Source: JACMME01 sp051005015
GTDB taxonomy: Bacteria; Gemmatimonadota; Gemmatimonadetes; Gemmatimonadales; Gemmatimonadaceae
Assembly (NCBI GenBank): GCA_051005015.1
Contig: JBPCJT010000033.1
Coordinates: 1-17,557 of the forward strand
Reading direction: 5' to 3'
DNA length: 17,557 nt
Position numbers and translations under genes: made by a program. How positions within the stretch are numbered: the stretch's first letter is position 1; each line of letters starts with the position of its first letter. This document shows, in pieces, positions 1-6,689 of the stretch. The notes below the pieces were generated by a model. It saw only the letters and a list, made by a program, of their open reading frames with translations, ran no database searches and had not been told where the DNA came from.

Positions 1-308
1 ACGTGTGTATGAAAGAGAGTCGTGTCACCCAGAGGGATGAAGACGTAGAATACGCGCACGTACTGATTCTCGAATTTAAGATGATGTCGCGGCTCCTTCT
101 CAATCGGCACGGGTGACTGCGCGGGCGTCGCATATACGGTCACCAGACTGTCCGTGTTGCCTGCGCTCACAAACGTCATCTCTCGTTCCCGTACTCCGTT
201 AATTGCCGCTACGTCAGCCTGGGTGTCGGTCTGCGGAGTCGGCTTTGTACAGGCTAGCGCAGCCAACGTCACAAGAACTGGTAGCGCCCACTGTCGGGAG
301 CTTTTCAT
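1..308 (-). CDS. Lipoprotein with cupin-like domain, C-terminus beyond window (partial)
   Basis: An open frame of 102 codons runs from an ATG at 308 to the window edge without a stop. It begins MKSSRQWALPVLVTLAALAC, a signal peptide ending in a lipobox-like Cys at residue 20, so the product is probably anchored to the outside of a membrane. Residues 30-55 (DVAAINGVREREMTFVSAGN and on) resemble the first helix of SnoaL/DUF4440 proteins. After a short Pro-rich link, residues 73-102 (HHLKFENQYVRVFYV, GDTTLFHTH) look like the opening strands of a cupin, ending in a His-x-His that could bind metal. A GGAGAG lies 3 nt upstream of the ATG, closer than usual for a ribosome site. It is divergent from the BNR gene. 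Substrate and role cannot be told from this fragment. Confidence 0.75.
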   Translation of the reverse strand, partial: MKSSRQWALPVLVTLAALACTKPTPQTDTQADVAAINGVREREMTFVSAGNTDSLVTVYATPAQSPVPIEKEPRHHLKFENQYVRVFYVFIPLGDTTLFHTH

Positions 309-606
309 ATGCTCTCCAATGCTGAAATGGGAAAACCGCGCCGCCCAACTTCCAGGCAGGTCGCCCACATATGCTGCAGCGAACGGCGAATGGCTGCAAG
401 ACTCCGCAGCATACGCCAAACATGTCTCTCCGCGCGCCACGCCGTAACCTTGCAGGGTGCAAACGATCGGCCGGACTGCGCACACCGGGAATTCGCCGGC
501 GGGTAAGAATCAACGCCAGTTGGGAAGGAAGTGCACGGCAGCATCCCGTCCTTCCACTGCGTATTGTTTCTGATCCCGGATCACTCACGCCGACAGAGGT
601 ACTCCA
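309..606. promoter_or_regulatory. Divergent intergenic region, no confident promoter
   Basis: These 298 bases separate two divergent genes and must hold both promoters. I see no clear -35/-10 pair. Visible structure is limited: an inverted repeat TTGCAGGGTGCAA at 450-462 (5-bp arms) and 7-bp arms GGAAGGA (523-529) and TCCTTCC (549-555). Small ORFs crossing it have no recognisable protein features. AGAGG at 594-598 is the likely ribosome site for the GTG start at 607. Confidence 0.3.
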
Positions 607-3600
607 GTGGTTGTCTCCCTGCACGCTCTTTCACTCCGTCGCCGCGCACAGCTCGTCGTCGCAGCGCTGGTTTCTCTCGCAATCTCACCCGTCGGCGCGC
701 AACCAGCCACAAATGCCCGCCTGGACTCTACATTGCTCCGCGGCCTCCGCTACCGCATGGTCGGCCCCTCGCGCGGAGGGCGCGTCACCACGGTCACCGG
801 CGTGCCTCAGCAGCCGCACACGTTTTATATGGGCTCCACCGGGGGAGGCGTCTGGAAAACGACCGACGCCGGACGCTCCTGGCTCAACATCTCGGATGGT
901 TTTTTCGAGGCTGCCTCAATGGGAGCGATCGATGTTGCCGATTCCGACCCCAACGTCGTCTACGCCGGCACCGGCTCCGACGGTCTTCGCAGCAACGTCT
1001 CGATTGGAAAGGGCGTCTACAAGTCGGCGGACGCGGGGAAGACGTGGACCCATGCAGGGCTGCGCAATGCCGGTCAGATCGGCGCCGTCGTCATCCATCC
1101 AGCAACACCCGACATCGTCTACGCCGCCGCCATCGGCAACCCGTTCAAACCGAATCGCGAGCGCGGCGTGTACCGCACAAGGGACGGCGGTAAGTCGTGG
1201 CAGAAGATTCTCTACATATCCGACAGCACGGGCGCCGTCGACATCGAGCTCCAGCCCGGCAAACCCAACGTCGTGTACGCCGCAATGTGGCGCGCCGAGC
1301 GAAAGCCGTGGACGATAGTCAGCGGCGCGCGCGAAGGCGGCGTCTACAAGAGCACCGACGGCGGCGACAGCTGGACGAAGCTCACCAATGGTCTTCCCAA
1401 CGAGTTGATCGGCAAGATCGACTTCGCTGTCTCCCCAGCGATGCCCAACCGGCTGTACGCGCTCGTCGAGGCAAAGCCCGGCAACGGCCTGTATCGCTCG
1501 GACGACGCCGGCGAATCCTTTGCGGCCGTGAATGACACGACGGCAGGTCTCATAACTCGCCCCTTCTACTACACCAACGTCGATGCCGATCCCGCGAATG
1601 CGGACGTCGTATACGTTGGTACAGAAGGGTTCTACAAGTCCACCGACGGCGGCAGGACTTTTGCCACCATGCCGACGCCGCACGGCGACAACCACGACCT
1701 GTGGATCAATCCCGGGGATCCCAGCATCATGGTGCAGTCGAACGACGGCGGCGCCAACGTCTCGCTCGACAGCGGCAAGTCGTGGTCGACGCTGTACAAC
1801 CAGCCCACAGCCGAGCTGTACCAGGTGTATGTCGACAACCAGTTCCCGTACCGCCTGTACGGCGCCCAGCAGGACAACTCGACGCTGATAGTGCCGAGCC
1901 TGCCCCTCTCGGCGGCGTCGCCAGACGACCCGCTTCAGAGCTGGAGGCAGGGCGCGGGTTGCGAGACTGGCCCCATCGTGCCGCATCCCACGAATCCCGA
2001 CACGGTGTACGGCTCGTGCAAGGGGCAGTTCAGCCGCCTCTCTCTTCGCACAGGCCAGGAGAAGCAGTACTGGATTGGTGGACAGTCGCTGTACGGAAAC
2101 CCCGGCAAGGATCTCGTCTACCGATTCCAGCGCGTGTCCCCAATGGAGGTCTCGCCGCACGATCAGCAGACGCTGTACTACGGCTCGCAGTATGTTCACC
2201 GCACGCGCGACGAGGGCGCGACCTGGGAGCGCATATCCCCCGACCTCACCGCGAACGATGCCAGGTATCAGCACAAATCCTCGGGCGAGCCGATCACGAT
2301 CGATGGCACGGGTGAGGAGGTCTACAGCACTCTCTACGCGATTCGCGAGTCGCCGCTCGAGCCTGGCGTGATCTGGACGGGCGCCAACGACGGTCCGTTC
2401 CACGTGACGCGCGACGGCGGCAAGACCTGGACTAACATCACGCCGAAGGATCTGCCGCCCGGCGGCCGCGTCCAGAACATCGAGCCCTCTCCGCACCGAA
2501 AGGGCTCGGCATACTACGCCGTGCTTCGCTACCTGCTCGGCGATTTCCAGCCGTATCTCTATCGCACCGCCGACTACGGCAGGACATGGGTTCGCCTGAC
2601 GACCGGCTTGAACGGCATTCCCACCGACCACCCGACTCGGGTTGTGCGCGAGGACCCCGGCCGCGCCGGCCTGCTGTACGCTGGCACGGAATTCGGCATG
2701 TTTATTTCGTACGATAATGGTACTAAATGGCAACCTTTCCAACTCAATCTCCCCGCGACTCCGGTTACCGACCTCAAGGTGCATCGCGGCGATCTGGTGC
2801 TGTCCACGCAAGGGCGCTCGTTCTGGATTCTCGACAACCTTGCGCCTCTGCATGCAATGGGGAGCGGGGAGTGGGGAGCAGGGAGCAGGGGCGCTGCTCC
2901 CAAACGCCGAAAGCCCACTCCCAACTTTTTCAAGCCGCGTGATGCTTACCGTACGCGCTACGCCGCGAGTTTCGGAGGTGTAGAGTCGGGGCGCAGCTCG
3001 CCGGATCTGCCGCAGTATCCGCGAGCAGGCGCGATGATCGACTACTGGCTCCCCCCGCGTGTGGCCGCACCTGTGACACTCGATATCCTGGACTCGGCGG
3101 GCAGGACGGTCCGGAGCTTCTCGAGCGAGGCACCTGGTGAAACGTCCCAGGCCTCCGCGGAGCCTGGCATGCGAGCGCCCGTAATGGAACGGGTCGGCAC
3201 GCCACGGCTCGACACGAACGAGGGACTCAGCCGCTTCATCTGGGATCTCCAGTACGCGGGGCCGTGGGACGCCAATCCGAAAAGCAGCGGACGCAACGGG
3301 CCCATGGTGGTACCCGGTAACTACACCGTGCGTCTCGCCATCGGCAATTGGAGCGCGACACAGCCGCTGGTCATCAAAATTGACCCCCGCGTCGCCGCCG
3401 ACGGCGTCACCGCATTAGACCTGAGCGAGCAACTCGCGCACAACGTCCGCGTGCGTGACATGGTGAGCGAGGTGAACGCCGCGGTCGCGCGCGTCCAGGA
3501 AGCGAGAAAGCGGCTTGCGAACGGCACAGGCCCCGCGGCCGATACCCTCGCCCGGCTCTCGTCGCTGGCGGAGCGGTTGGTCACGCCGCCAATACGCTAC

Positions 3601-3753
3601 AGCAAGCCAGCGCTGCAGGCACATATCGCGTACCTGTACGGACTCACTACCCAGGCAGATCAGAAGATCGGCCGGGATGCGGTCGAGAGATATCAGCTGC
3701 TGCGAAAGGAGCTGGACGGTATTCTGGCCGAGCTCGAGCGGACCACGCGGTGA
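607..3753 (+). CDS. Secreted BNR/sortilin-type (VPS10-like) beta-propeller protein
   Basis: This 1,048-residue protein starts at GTG 607, behind AGAGG at 594-598, with a cleavable signal peptide (Arg-rich start, hydrophobic core, cut near VGA-QPA at about residue 32). It holds many Asp-box/BNR motifs of the S-x-D-x-G-x-x-W type: KTTDAGRSW (about residue 85), KSADAGKTW (139), RTRDGGKSW (190), KSTDGGDSW (248), RSDDAGESF (297), KSTDGGRTF (344), HRTRDEGATW (533), TRDGGKTW (600) and RTADYGRTW (654). These form one or two beta-propellers as in the sortilin/VPS10 and glycosyl-hydrolase-like WD40/YVTN/BNR group. The last 200 residues form a separate domain ending in a helical, Arg-rich tail. Such proteins are often annotated glycosyl hydrolase, but no catalytic residues can be assigned here. 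Residues about 751-775 are an unusual low-complexity insert (see the repeat at 2859-2922). It converges on the proline dehydrogenase gene with only 9 nt between stops and no visible terminator. Confidence 0.9.
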   Translation: MVVSLHALSLRRRAQLVVAALVSLAISPVGAQPATNARLDSTLLRGLRYRMVGPSRGGRVTTVTGVPQQPHTFYMGSTGGGVWKTTDAGRSWLNISDGFFEAASMGAIDVADSDPNVVYAGTGSDGLRSNVSIGKGVYKSADAGKTWTHAGLRNAGQIGAVVIHPATPDIVYAAAIGNPFKPNRERGVYRTRDGGKSWQKILYISDSTGAVDIELQPGKPNVVYAAMWRAERKPWTIVSGAREGGVYKSTDGGDSWTKLTNGLPNELIGKIDFAVSPAMPNRLYALVEAKPGNGLYRSDDAGESFAAVNDTTAGLITRPFYYTNVDADPANADVVYVGTEGFYKSTDGGRTFATMPTPHGDNHDLWINPGDPSIMVQSNDGGANVSLDSGKSWSTLYNQPTAELYQVYVDNQFPYRLYGAQQDNSTLIVPSLPLSAASPDDPLQSWRQGAGCETGPIVPHPTNPDTVYGSCKGQFSRLSLRTGQEKQYWIGGQSLYGNPGKDLVYRFQRVSPMEVSPHDQQTLYYGSQYVHRTRDEGATWERISPDLTANDARYQHKSSGEPITIDGTGEEVYSTLYAIRESPLEPGVIWTGANDGPFHVTRDGGKTWTNITPKDLPPGGRVQNIEPSPHRKGSAYYAVLRYLLGDFQPYLYRTADYGRTWVRLTTGLNGIPTDHPTRVVREDPGRAGLLYAGTEFGMFISYDNGTKWQPFQLNLPATPVTDLKVHRGDLVLSTQGRSFWILDNLAPLHAMGSGEWGAGSRGAAPKRRKPTPNFFKPRDAYRTRYAASFGGVESGRSSPDLPQYPRAGAMIDYWLPPRVAAPVTLDILDSAGRTVRSFSSEAPGETSQASAEPGMRAPVMERVGTPRLDTNEGLSRFIWDLQYAGPWDANPKSSGRNGPMVVPGNYTVRLAIGNWSATQPLVIKIDPRVAADGVTALDLSEQLAHNVRVRDMVSEVNAAVARVQEARKRLANGTGPAADTLARLSSLAERLVTPPIRYSKPALQAHIAYLYGLTTQADQKIGRDAVERYQLLRKELDGILAELERTTR
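2859..2922. repeat. In-frame heptamer array with nested inverted repeats
   Basis: Five 7-nt units lie head to tail at 2859-2893: GGGGAGC, GGGGAGT, GGGGAGC, AGGGAGC, AGGGGCG. They are followed by sequence that can fold back on them: GGGAGCAG (2881-2888) pairs with CTGCTCCC (2894-2901) around a 5-nt loop, and GGGAGTGGG (2867-2875) pairs with CCCACTCCC (2914-2922). The element reads through in frame, giving a Gly/Ser/Arg/Pro-rich stretch between the propeller and the motif FKPRDAYRTRY. It looks like an intergenic-type repeat that landed in a linker. Confidence 0.8.
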
Positions 3754-3762
3754 CTGTAACCC

Positions 3763-4695
3763 TCAACCACCTCCCACCAGATTTCTCAATACGAACCAGA
3801 CGTTCGAAGGCCTCTCCGCCAGCCTTCGCATGAACCACGGGAACCACGCCGTGCCGTAACTGATCAGAACACGCACCACGCATCCGTCGGCTGCGAGTGC
3901 GCGTTGATCCGACGCGCGAATCCCGTACAGCATGTGAATCTCGTACGCCGTTTTCTCGGCGCCAATCGCGCTTGCATGCTCTCGGATGCGTGTGATCAGC
4001 CGCATGTCGTGGGTGCCGAAGACCGCCGGCGCGCCGCCATGTGCGGCCCTGTCGAGCAGGCGCTTTGCCAGCATGAAGTACTGGGCGTCAACGTCACTTT
4101 TCGACGTGTACGCGATTGACGCGGGCTCATTGTACGCCCCTTTCACCAGTCTGATCGATGGCGCGAGTGACAGCAGGGCATCGATGTCTGCCTGCGTCCT
4201 CCGCAGGTATGCCTGGATGCAGACGCCGACGTTCGAATGCTCGGCGCGCGCGCGCCGAAAGGCCTCGAGCGTAGCGGCAACGTAGTGAGACTCCTCCATG
4301 TCGATCCAGACGAACGATCCGGTTTTCACCGCCTCGCCGGCGAGCGCGAGAAGGTTCTGAGTGCAGAGGTCGCGATCGGCGTCGAGGCCCAGATGGGTGA
4401 GCTTTACGGAGATCTGTGCTGGCAAGGCACGAGCTCGAATACTCGCGAGCGCGGTCAGATAGCGTTCGCGCACAGCCGCCCCCTCGCCCGGTGTAGTGAC
4501 GCGTTCGCCGAGGTTCGTAAGGAGGGAGCCGATATTCAGGCGCGAGAATTCGGCACTGGCCTCGAGTGCCGCGCCGAGCTCTTCGCCAGGCATGAAGCGC
4601 CGCACGGCGCGCCGCGCGAAGGCGCGACGCCGGAATTGCTCGGCCAGCCATTGGCTGCGGGAGGCGCGAATGAGGAGCTTGCGTGCGAGGGACAT
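3763..4695 (-). CDS. Proline dehydrogenase (PRODH, FAD-dependent)
   Basis: The product (310 residues) oxidises L-proline to 1-pyrroline-5-carboxylate, passing electrons through FAD to the quinone pool, the first step of proline catabolism. The PRODH barrel motifs appear in order: IGSLLTNLGE (55-64), ISVKLTHLGLD (95-105), WIDMEES (130-136), CIQAYLRR (159-166), RLVKGAYNE (182-190), FGTHD (226-230), YEIHMLYGIR (251-260) and the substrate-binding helix RRLAER (290-295). The length fits the stand-alone monofunctional enzyme, not PutA. The MSLARKLL start matches the family and is retained although a CT-rich tract, not a Shine-Dalgarno, precedes it. A palindrome CCTGATTCAGG at 4712-4722 lies just upstream. 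No P5C dehydrogenase gene is in the window, so the second step must be encoded elsewhere. Confidence 0.93.
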   Translation of the reverse strand: MSLARKLLIRASRSQWLAEQFRRRAFARRAVRRFMPGEELGAALEASAEFSRLNIGSLLTNLGERVTTPGEGAAVRERYLTALASIRARALPAQISVKLTHLGLDADRDLCTQNLLALAGEAVKTGSFVWIDMEESHYVAATLEAFRRARAEHSNVGVCIQAYLRRTQADIDALLSLAPSIRLVKGAYNEPASIAYTSKSDVDAQYFMLAKRLLDRAAHGGAPAVFGTHDMRLITRIREHASAIGAEKTAYEIHMLYGIRASDQRALAADGCVVRVLISYGTAWFPWFMRRLAERPSNVWFVLRNLVGGG

Positions 4696-4711
4696 TGGGA
4701 GGGAGAGTATT

Positions 4712-4722
4712 CCTGATTCAGG
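4712..4722. promoter_or_regulatory. Palindrome upstream of proline dehydrogenase, possible operator
   Basis: CCTGATTCAGG is a perfect inverted repeat (5-bp arms around one T), centred about 22 nt before the proline dehydrogenase start. Its place suits a repressor or activator site for that gene. No regulator gene is nearby, so this is inference from position only. Confidence 0.25.
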
Positions 4723-4785
4723 GGCGTGGCTAGAGCGTTAGTCGCGAACGGCACGCTGAGGGGCAATCGAAATAGCCCTTTCCTT

Positions 4786-5181
4786 TTACCGATTCGCGAG
4801 CACCTGGATTTCCCGAGTCTTGAGGAGCTGCTTGTCGGACGTAACGAAAGTCAGATCGTAGACTTTGGCTGTGGCGACGAGGAAGCGGTCGGCGGGATCT
4901 TCCTGCCTGAGCTTGACCAGTCTGCTTTGCACGGCTACTTCGATGGTGAGCGCCGCCTCGCGCAACGGAGCCGACCGCATCGCGAGTTCGATCCACTGTG
5001 CTGGGGCGCTACTGACGGCTACGCGCCCTTTTTTGATTAGCAGCATCGCTTCCCAGATCGTTATAGGCGATAGCCAGAGCTCGTTATCGCGTGACGTTAG
5101 CGCGTCCGCGACACGGGTCGACAGACTGGCGGGCGAGAGAAAGCTCCAAATCCATATGTGCGTGTCGAGCAGCAGCTTCAC
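4786..5181 (-). CDS. PIN-domain ribonuclease toxin (VapC-like)
   Basis: This 131-residue PIN-domain protein is the predicted toxin of a type II toxin-antitoxin pair, expected to cut RNA in a metal-dependent way. The acidic residues of the active site are visible: D6 in LLLDTHIWIW, E44 in SPITIWEAML, D98 in DPADRFLVATA and D116 in FVTSD. The spacing and the DTHIWIW start resemble the Sll0205-like PIN subgroup. Translation begins at GTG 5181, whose G is the last base of the antitoxin's TAG stop (TAGTG), so the two are translationally coupled with the antitoxin first. All catalytic positions are intact and the length is normal, so it is probably functional. The RNA target cannot be predicted from sequence. 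Confidence 0.9.
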   Translation of the reverse strand: MKLLLDTHIWIWSFLSPASLSTRVADALTSRDNELWLSPITIWEAMLLIKKGRVAVSSAPAQWIELAMRSAPLREAALTIEVAVQSRLVKLRQEDPADRFLVATAKVYDLTFVTSDKQLLKTREIQVLANR

Positions 5182-5432
5182 TAGCGGAGCGCGTCCCAGT
5201 CGCTCGCATCAGAAGCCGGGGCGATTATGTCGCCGACTACGCGGCCAGTGTGCTGCAGAGACCCCAGCCAGTTGGGCGGCCGCTGCGGAAGAGGGGGAGG
5301 TATGACTTCAGCCACTGGTTTACCGAATCGCGTGATGAGCACAGGACGGCCCGTGCGGCGCACGCGCTCGAGCACCGCAAGGCAGGTTGCCTTGAACTTG
5401 GAGATGGCGATGGTTTCGGGCTCCGTGGGCAT
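5181..5432 (-). CDS. Phd/YefM-family antitoxin
   Basis: The product (83 residues) has the Phd/YefM fold signature at its N-terminus: ETIAISKFKATCLAVLERVR, then GRPVLITRFGKPVAEVIPP, the DNA-binding dimerisation part. The C-terminal 35 residues (NWLGSLQHTGRVVGDIIAP and on) are the usual toxin-wrapping tail. It should neutralise the PIN toxin encoded immediately downstream and repress its own promoter. The ATG at 5432 has no Shine-Dalgarno; the operator repeats end only 9 nt before it, so the message may be leaderless. Start and length fit the family. Confidence 0.88.
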   Translation of the reverse strand: MPTEPETIAISKFKATCLAVLERVRRTGRPVLITRFGKPVAEVIPPPLPQRPPNWLGSLQHTGRVVGDIIAPASDASDWDALR

Positions 5433-5441
5433 AGACCAAGC

Positions 5442-5467
5442 GTACCATGGTCAAGGACCATAGTCAA
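5442..5467 (-). promoter_or_regulatory. Tandem operator/promoter of the toxin-antitoxin operon
   Basis: On the minus strand two 13-nt copies lie side by side, TTGACTATGGTCC (5467-5455) and TTGACCATGGTAC (5454-5442), agreeing at 11 of 13 positions. They also contain an inverted repeat, ATGGTC-CTT-GACCAT (5447-5461), and the palindrome ACCATGGT. TTGACT can serve as a -35 box with TACGCT (5444-5439) as a weak -10 at 17 nt spacing, which would place the transcript start at or next to the antitoxin ATG. Repeated half-sites over the promoter fit Phd-type autorepression. Confidence 0.55.
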
Positions 5468-5483
5468 CATTACGTGATCGGCT

Positions 5484-5729
5484 TTGCCATACGTCCCAAC
5501 GCACGCCAAGACTCAAGATCTTCTCGCGCTCCTCCGTGAATGCCAGCGTCTCGGCGCGCGTGTGGACGATTTGACCGAAGAGTGCAAATTTCTCTTGCGC
5601 TATGGCGCGCTTGCCCGTTATCCGGGTAGCGGCTTTGAGGCGGCACAGGAGCAAGGTGAAACAGCTCGGGCTTACGCGCTAAAGGTGCACGCTAGAATGC
5701 CGAAGCTGCTACCCCATAGCACGTCATGA
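5484..5729 (+). pseudogene. N-terminally truncated HEPN-domain protein (COG2250-like remnant)
   Basis: A TTG-initiated 81-codon frame encodes the C-terminal part of a HEPN protein: DLLALLRECQRLGARVDD followed by CKFLLRYGALARYPG and an Ala-rich last helix. This matches the second half of COG2250 HEPN proteins, where THDL..LL is followed by Y..tRYP. The family is usually about 130 residues; the first helices, normally containing AEKALKALL, are missing. An in-frame TGA at 5475-5477 closes the frame upstream, and the antitoxin promoter begins only 17 nt before the TTG. The arrangement suggests that arrival of the toxin-antitoxin pair, or a deletion, removed the 5' half. It overlaps the next fragment by ATGA. 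Confidence 0.6.
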
Positions 5730-5839
5730 GCTTCGAAGTCAATCAACCCATCCTCAACTCCCCATTCGAGGAGCCACGCGCAGTACGGTACGTGAAGCTA
5801 CGGTTTGGCCAAGAGCATCCAAAAGCATCGCGGATGTAG
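5726..5839 (+). pseudogene. Start of a restriction-type DEAD-box endonuclease gene, truncated
   Basis: The 37-codon frame MSFEVNQPILNSPFEEPRAV... matches what I recall as the conserved start of large type III-like restriction endonucleases/helicases (BPTD_3080 family), whose N-termini typically read VNxPILNSPFEEP followed by a Tyr/Trp-rich segment. Here the likeness ends after residue 18 and a TAG follows at 5837, so only about 5% of such a gene is left. The ATG overlaps the stop of the HEPN remnant (ATGA), which suggests that the two were once an operon. It is too short to be active. The assignment rests on a short, distinctive motif, without database support. Confidence 0.5.
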
Positions 5840-5904
5840 GGTACCTTCTTGATGCGAGCAGCGAAGACATTGAGGCGTCAGCGCAAACTACGTAATCGCC
5901 TCTT

Positions 5905-6588
5905 TCACCCCCCTCCGCTCGCCATCCAGATCCCAACCGCCACAAACACGACTCCCGCTGCCCGGCCCAGCAGCCTTCCCGACGGTGCCATTTTCTCCAA
6001 CAGCACGAGCACGGCGATCGCCACTACCCAGAGCAGGTTCATGACGCCGGCGACGAACAGGAGAGCCATCAGGCTCCAGCAGCATGTCACGCAGTAACCG
6101 CCGTGTTTGATTCCCATGATCAGCGCTCCGCGTACTCCCTCGCGCCATTCCGCAGTCAGAAAACCGAGCGGTGACCGGCACCGGGAAAGGCACAGTGACT
6201 TTAGCGGCGTAAACTGAAAAAGTCCGGCGAGAATGAGGAGGCTGCCGCCCAGCCGGCCACTCGTCGTCACCATCATTGGGGACAGGAGTGCGGCCGAGTG
6301 CAGCGCCCACTGGGCGAATGTCGCTGCCGCGCTGTAGCCCGCCCAGACGAGCAGATAACCAAGGAGAAAGACGCTGGTCGGCACGGCGGGTTGCTGGCGC
6401 TCGCGCCGCTGGCGGGCAACGGTCGCGAACATCAGAAGCATGGGGGTGGCGGAAGGAATCATCATCGCAACCATCATCACCAGCCACATCAGATACAGCA
6501 GCGTCAGGTCCGCGGCGCGCCACTGCTGCATCATGGGCATGGCCATGTCCATGGCGCTGGGGCTCATCTGCCGCGCGAGATGGATCAC
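5905..6588 (-). CDS. DUF2182 integral membrane protein
   Basis: This polytopic membrane protein has the DUF2182 hallmarks: the Met-rich helix MWLVMMVAMMIPSATPM, then FQFTPLKSLCLSRCRSP, then IKHGGYCVTCCWSLM and GVMNLLWV. The Cys and His residues in these motifs are why the family is often called predicted metal-binding; its function is unknown. The first usable start is GTG 6588. However, the frame stays open upstream and encodes a family-like beginning, VELAAIATALESILKRDRA, followed by a transmembrane stretch (ALVLLGLSAIAGLAWWYV). No ATG, GTG or TTG opens that part; the expected position holds GTA at 6693-6691, overlapping the TPR gene's TAG. The real protein may therefore be about 35 residues longer, or its start may be mutated. 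It follows the TPR gene on the same strand. Confidence 0.85.
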   Translation of the reverse strand: MIHLARQMSPSAMDMAMPMMQQWRAADLTLLYLMWLVMMVAMMIPSATPMLLMFATVARQRRERQQPAVPTSVFLLGYLLVWAGYSAAATFAQWALHSAALLSPMMVTTSGRLGGSLLILAGLFQFTPLKSLCLSRCRSPLGFLTAEWREGVRGALIMGIKHGGYCVTCCWSLMALLFVAGVMNLLWVVAIAVLVLLEKMAPSGRLLGRAAGVVFVAVGIWMASGGG

Positions 6589-6689
6589 GTACCACCAGGC
6601 CAGCCCCGCGATAGCGCTCAGGCCAAGCAGGACCAGCGCGCGGTCTCGCTTGAGGATGGATTCGAGTGCCGTGGCGATGGCCGCTAGCT

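Noticed and set aside
916..2853. A 645-codon open frame on the minus strand
   Set aside because: It lies antisense to the BNR protein gene, whose GC-rich codons keep the opposite frame open. The translation is Arg/Val/Ala-rich with no domain, while the plus strand shows repeated Asp-box motifs.
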